Assembly (NCBI GenBank): GCA_900239685.1 | Contig: OENT01000087.1 | Coordinates: 124,001-188,000 of the forward strand | DNA length: 64,000 nt | Source of the DNA: Rotaria macrura | Taxonomy: Eukaryota; Rotifera; Eurotatoria; Philodinida; Philodinidae | Reading direction: 5' to 3' | Shown here: piece after piece, positions 60,082-64,000 of the stretch | Position numbering within the stretch: the first letter of the stretch is position 1 | Layout: every line of letters begins with the position of its first letter | The notes under the pieces: generated by a model | The model's input: only the letters and a program-made list of their open reading frames with translations | What the model was told of the DNA's origin: nothing | Databases searched by the model: none | Made by a program: the position numbers and the translations under genes

Positions 60082-61774
60082 ATGAATAATCGTCAAACAT
60101 CAGCGACTAAGATTACATTTCATCGAGATAATCATGCTTTTCTACTACCAAATAAAAATCAACGAAAACCAAATAAAGAAAATCAAAAAATTATTCATCA
60201 ACATAAAGGTAAAGAACATTAGTATTCAAAACAATATCTATAAAGATAATAAAGTTGAGAAACGGACTACGAACATTAGACATTTTTATTAAAATCGATT
60301 AGTTGCTTTTGTCAAAATTCTAATACATTATTTACTGATATCAATCACACTCGAATTAATTATCAAATATCTGCCTGAATGGTAGAACTCTCTCGTAAAA
60401 TTGAAAGAAAGAAAGAAATCAACACGGAATAAATAAACTCATGTTTTTAAATATTCATTTGAAGTATGCTAACTGATCGATAAATAGAGGGAACTAAAAT
60501 GTTGTAATTATAATTAGAATATCAATTAGCTCAATTTTTTCCTTTCTCTCATATTTAATCTGTAGTTCGATTCCGATCGAATCTACATGTCACTATCCTA
60601 CGATCTAATCTTGAAAAACAAAAATTTACAGTAGTAAGATAGTATACTTTTGATGTTATGACTAATCAAACCTGTTCATTGAAGATATTATTGTCTTGAG
60701 ACGAACGATATTCTCACGGGGATTCATCTGTAACATATCATAGAAGTTCTTTGTTTAATATTCATTTCATTGAGTAGTTAAGTTTAATTATTGATAAGAA
60801 TATATGCAAGTGAATCTATAGTTTATACATACAAATATTGATATTTTGTTAGATTCATTTGAAAATGTTGGTTCGACAAAACTCTCAACTCAAGTTGCAA
60901 CTATTATCGATGGAAGAAATTCTCTATTAAAACTAACAAATGAATCAAATGATAACATAAATCGATCATTAAAAAAACTAACACGTATACAATCATTACA
61001 TCGAACAAGTCCCATGCGTTCAGGAAGTTTTTCAAATATATTCGATTTCATTGAACAATCATTGAAACAAATGGATGAATATCGTTCAAAAATGGAAAAT
61101 TATCTTCTAGAAAATACATCACATAAAACTTCAAATAGATTAAATGAAACGAACTATATTAAACATAATACGCTAGTTAAATTTCCTCAAAGACCAACGA
61201 TTCCAATAGAATTAATTGGGAAAATAAATCGATCCGATTTAACTAGTTTAATCGATAGTTCACACGTCGATAAATCTCAAGGTAAACATTGTTTCTTCTA
61301 TTCATGTTACTATTAAATCATTTCTTATCACTTTAATTTCAAAAAGAAGTTAATACATTAATCGGTCGATATGAAATCACAAATCGTATGAATCCAACAA
61401 ATGATTATCATTTAAATCATCGAATGAACAAAACAAATGAATATATATCGGAAAATATATTTGAATATTTCGAACAATATTCAATATACATTAAGAAATT
61501 ATTGAATCAATATTTAAATGATGATTTCTACGAAAATTTTCAATCGAAAATAAATTGTTTAGCATTATCCGAACAAATAAAAGATTTTTTTAAAAAGTTA
61601 AATCCACGATATAGAATTATTGTGCAAGTTTTTATACATCAACATCTCGATCAATCGATGATAATTGCATCGAGATCTTTGTTCGACAAAAGACATGATA
61701 CTTTTATACAAGAATCTATTTTAAAACGAAATATTTTTCTTCTTGCTATTATTTTTTTTATTCATAAAGAATAA
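60082..61774 (+). CDS. Tctex1 (dynein light chain Tctex-type) domain protein (three exons)
   Basis: Exons 60082-60208, 60853-61281 and 61347-61774 join in phase (both junctions phase 1) to 327 residues. Tctex1-family proteins dimerise and bind dynein intermediate chains or axonemal cargo, so a role in dynein motors or cilia is likely. The Tctex1 fold is at the C-terminus, about 225-327: IFEYFEQYSIYIKKLLNQYL, LSEQIKDFFKKLNPRYRIIVQVFIHQ, then SRSLFDKRHDTFIQESILKRNIFLLAIIFFIHKE, matching the family's RYK-VVQV and closing beta strands. The first 220 residues are polar, Asn/Ser-rich and partly helical (FDFIEQSLKQMDEYRSKMENYL), an extension seen in TCTEX1D-type members but not in plain light chains. 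The 644-base first intron is larger than usual here; the second is 65 bases. The 5' neighbour ends 40 bases upstream. Confidence 0.82.
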
Positions 61775-64000
61775 TATTATTCATATGATAGTGTGTGTTT
61801 CCCTTTGCCTTTTTCTTTTTGTCGCATATAATTAATTATTGTCGTGCTTACTATTCTTACAGATCACTATGAAGTTAAAAGAAAATGAAATTTACAACTA
61901 TTCTGACATATCAAGCGTTCTAATGATAGTAGAGAACAGCTGTTTGTTGTTGTAGTTGCAAAGAAAATGATCAAAATTATCGTGTCACTTTCCAACTGAC
62001 GTTATATCTGTTCGATGCTCTTCTGTGAATACCATTAATACATGATTTTGTCTTAAGTACATCATTGGTGAAGATAAGTCTGTAGAAAGCAACGATAATA
62101 GAAGCACGAGAAAGCTGCTGTGTTGTACTGAGTCGAGGAAGAATTGGAATTCGACTTGGCAGATTGATCGTAGGTTTTCGGATGAAAAACTCAGATATGA
62201 AGCGAAACTTAATTCTTTCGGAAAAGAAAACTATTCTAACTAAACAAAGATTGTTCTTGATTCGAAAGAAACTTGACATCCGTTAAGGTTTCCTCGTCAA
62301 TAATGAAGAAATCTGTACGAGAAAAAAAAATATCCTGTCACTATTACAATCAGTTTTTATTAAAGATCAATAAAGCCAATTAGTTTTTGTCTGAAGAAGA
62401 ATCGAAATCATACTAGAATCATCTTTGATATCAAACTGAAATATCTATTTTAAATTGTCTAATCGATAAAGATCAACTAAATCTGTTACAAATCACGTCT
62501 ATTCTTTTTACACAAATGAGAACTAAATGCAATGTTTCTCGTTTTTTTTTCTTTTTACAAGTAATTCTTTCTCTGAAATCTTATCGTTTGATGGGACTTA
62601 ATGATATATATGATCAGTATATACTACGTTGCAGTAAGCAATGAAACGTTGATTTTTCTGAGTAATAGCAGGAAAACAAGTTTCACATATTTCTAAAAGA
62701 CCAATTATTTTTATTACTGCGTAATAGAATGATACAGTTGAAATGACTTGTTTACTATAATTTTCTTCTCTAGTGTAATGGAAATTTAAAACTGTATTCT
62801 ATGCTTATGTATATATATATATAAATGAATAATTTATAACTGTTGTGAGTAAGATATTAATATATGATGAAAAAAAGCAGAGGTGATATACTATTCTCCT
62901 TTTCAGAAAAACAAAAGCTGTTAGAGAAATAGTTAAAGCTCAATAGTAGCATCATCATCACAAGTGCTTTTGTTTTAGCATTCTCTTTAACATAGAAAAC
63001 GAGTCGACAAATAAAAAAAATGACGTCTGAACTATCAGTCAGAATTAAAGTTTAGAAAAAAGAAAATCTAACATAGAAACATGTATTGTGCTACATTGAT
63101 TCCGTATGCGTGCACACATGGACAAACAACGCCATTAGTTTTCATTGTCAATAGTTTTTTCTATCATGCTGGATAATCATCAAATCGATAAGTGTGTGAT
63201 TTCTAATTCGACCAAATAAATCAGATTGGTATTTGAGAAAACAAAAATTATTGTGCCGAAGAAAGATCAATTAGATTTCGAAATGAAATCTGTCGCTAAA
63301 TTATAAAAACGGATTTAAACAATCTGCTAGGAAATATTGCTTACTGTCAAATGGTGAGTCAATAAAATATTATGAGTCGGTCTTCTAATTGGTTTGATCT
63401 TAGAACGAATGTTTTAAGAAAAAACTACCGGATATTTTCATGATTATTTTTCTCTAGTGAAGAAGTGTCTTCTTTTTCTTTTGTACATGATTATCTTTAA
63501 ATAGGAAAAAAAATATTCTCATAAGAAATCAACTAAAACACTTTTACATCATTAGAACGAAAGAGCGAATCTGTTGATTCTATTGATAAAAAAAGAAGAA
63601 GAAGAAGAAGAAGAAGAAAGTAATCAGTCTATCGATGATGAAAACTCGATATGAACACATATGGTTCCTGTTTAAAATCAAAGATAATTAGTCAATAATT
63701 TATCATAATTGATAATATTTCCCGCCTTATTGGTCGAATTGTTGATTTAAAAGATTTTTCAATAAGAATACTTTTGAGAAAAACACACATTTATCATATT
63801 TGAAAATGTCTATCATTAATTATGTTAGATATTCAGACTTAGAGAAAAGAAAAACAGAAATGTTTGTGTCAATATGTATGGATAAAATTCCTAAAAAGTT
63901 TCATTATTGTTACGAGTGTAAATTGATAATTGCTTGAAGGTAAAAATATCTAAGAAACACAACCATGGTGGAGAGCGTGTTGTTTAAGTCAATCGATCGA
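61775..64000. other. Non-coding stretch at the window end
   Basis: No supported gene. A 100-codon minus-strand frame at 61977-62279 has no known domain. A (GAA)n tract lies at 63593-63619. No clear AATAAA follows the Tctex1 gene within 100 bases. Confidence 0.5.
63593..63619. repeat. (GAA)n microsatellite
   Basis: About nine GAA units following an A-run. Confidence 0.9.

Noticed and set aside
60560-60590. GTTCGATTCC resembling a tRNA B box
   Set aside because: No A box at the right distance and no stems can be formed.
61977-62279. 100-codon minus-strand frame
   Set aside because: No domain, no coding-like bias clearly above background, and no splice partner.
1-64000. CRISPR arrays, rRNA genes, LTR elements or LINEs
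   Set aside because: No regularly spaced direct repeats, no rRNA-like conserved blocks, and no reverse transcriptase, integrase or paired long terminal repeats were seen on either strand by eye.

Overview
The window is AT-rich eukaryotic DNA. Its genes are split by short GT-AG introns (mostly about 50-65 bases) and separated by long, nearly gene-free stretches. The gene set (BAR-RhoGAP, LETMD1, Tctex1-domain protein, sigma-class GST, PAN/apple-domain protein) is animal. A large multidomain polyketide synthase and an intronless bacterial-type gamma-glutamyltranspeptidase sit among these genes on one contig. That mix best fits a bdelloid rotifer (Rotaria/Adineta-like), a group known to carry many horizontally acquired genes, including polyketide synthases. 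The species is inferred, not shown.

Layout. 1-4303: no convincing gene. 4304-12965 (+): a four-exon, 2827-residue highly reducing type I polyketide synthase, KS-AT-DH-MT-ER-KR-ACP plus a thioesterase-like tail without its catalytic serine. 16084-19203 (-): two exon blocks of unknown coiled or Ser-rich protein, possibly one gene. 22049-22534 (+): a small unknown gene apparently split by an in-frame stop and ending in a CaaX-like box. 23672-25408 (-): YwrD-type gamma-glutamyltranspeptidase. 29087-29698 (-): sigma-class glutathione S-transferase with a TATA box. 33962-40588 (-): an eleven-exon BAR-RhoGAP of the ARHGAP17/ARHGAP44/SH3BP1 family, whose 2.2-kb second intron holds a 90-bp piggyBac-type MITE. 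46087-46581 (-): a short histidine phosphatase. 48842-52632 (+): a five-exon type II membrane protein with a PAN/apple-like ectodomain. 52730-56508 (-): a four-exon LETMD1 orthologue, convergent with the PAN gene. 59670-60041 and 60082-61774 (+): a small single-pass membrane protein and a three-exon Tctex1-domain protein only 40 bases apart.

The genes do not form an evident pathway. GST and GGT both belong to glutathione metabolism but are separate units about 3.7 kb apart. The PKS stands alone, without clustered tailoring genes. I joined exons by hand; every multi-exon model given as complete keeps an exact codon sum across all junctions. Exon joins, promoters and origin of transfer remain untested by transcripts or searches.
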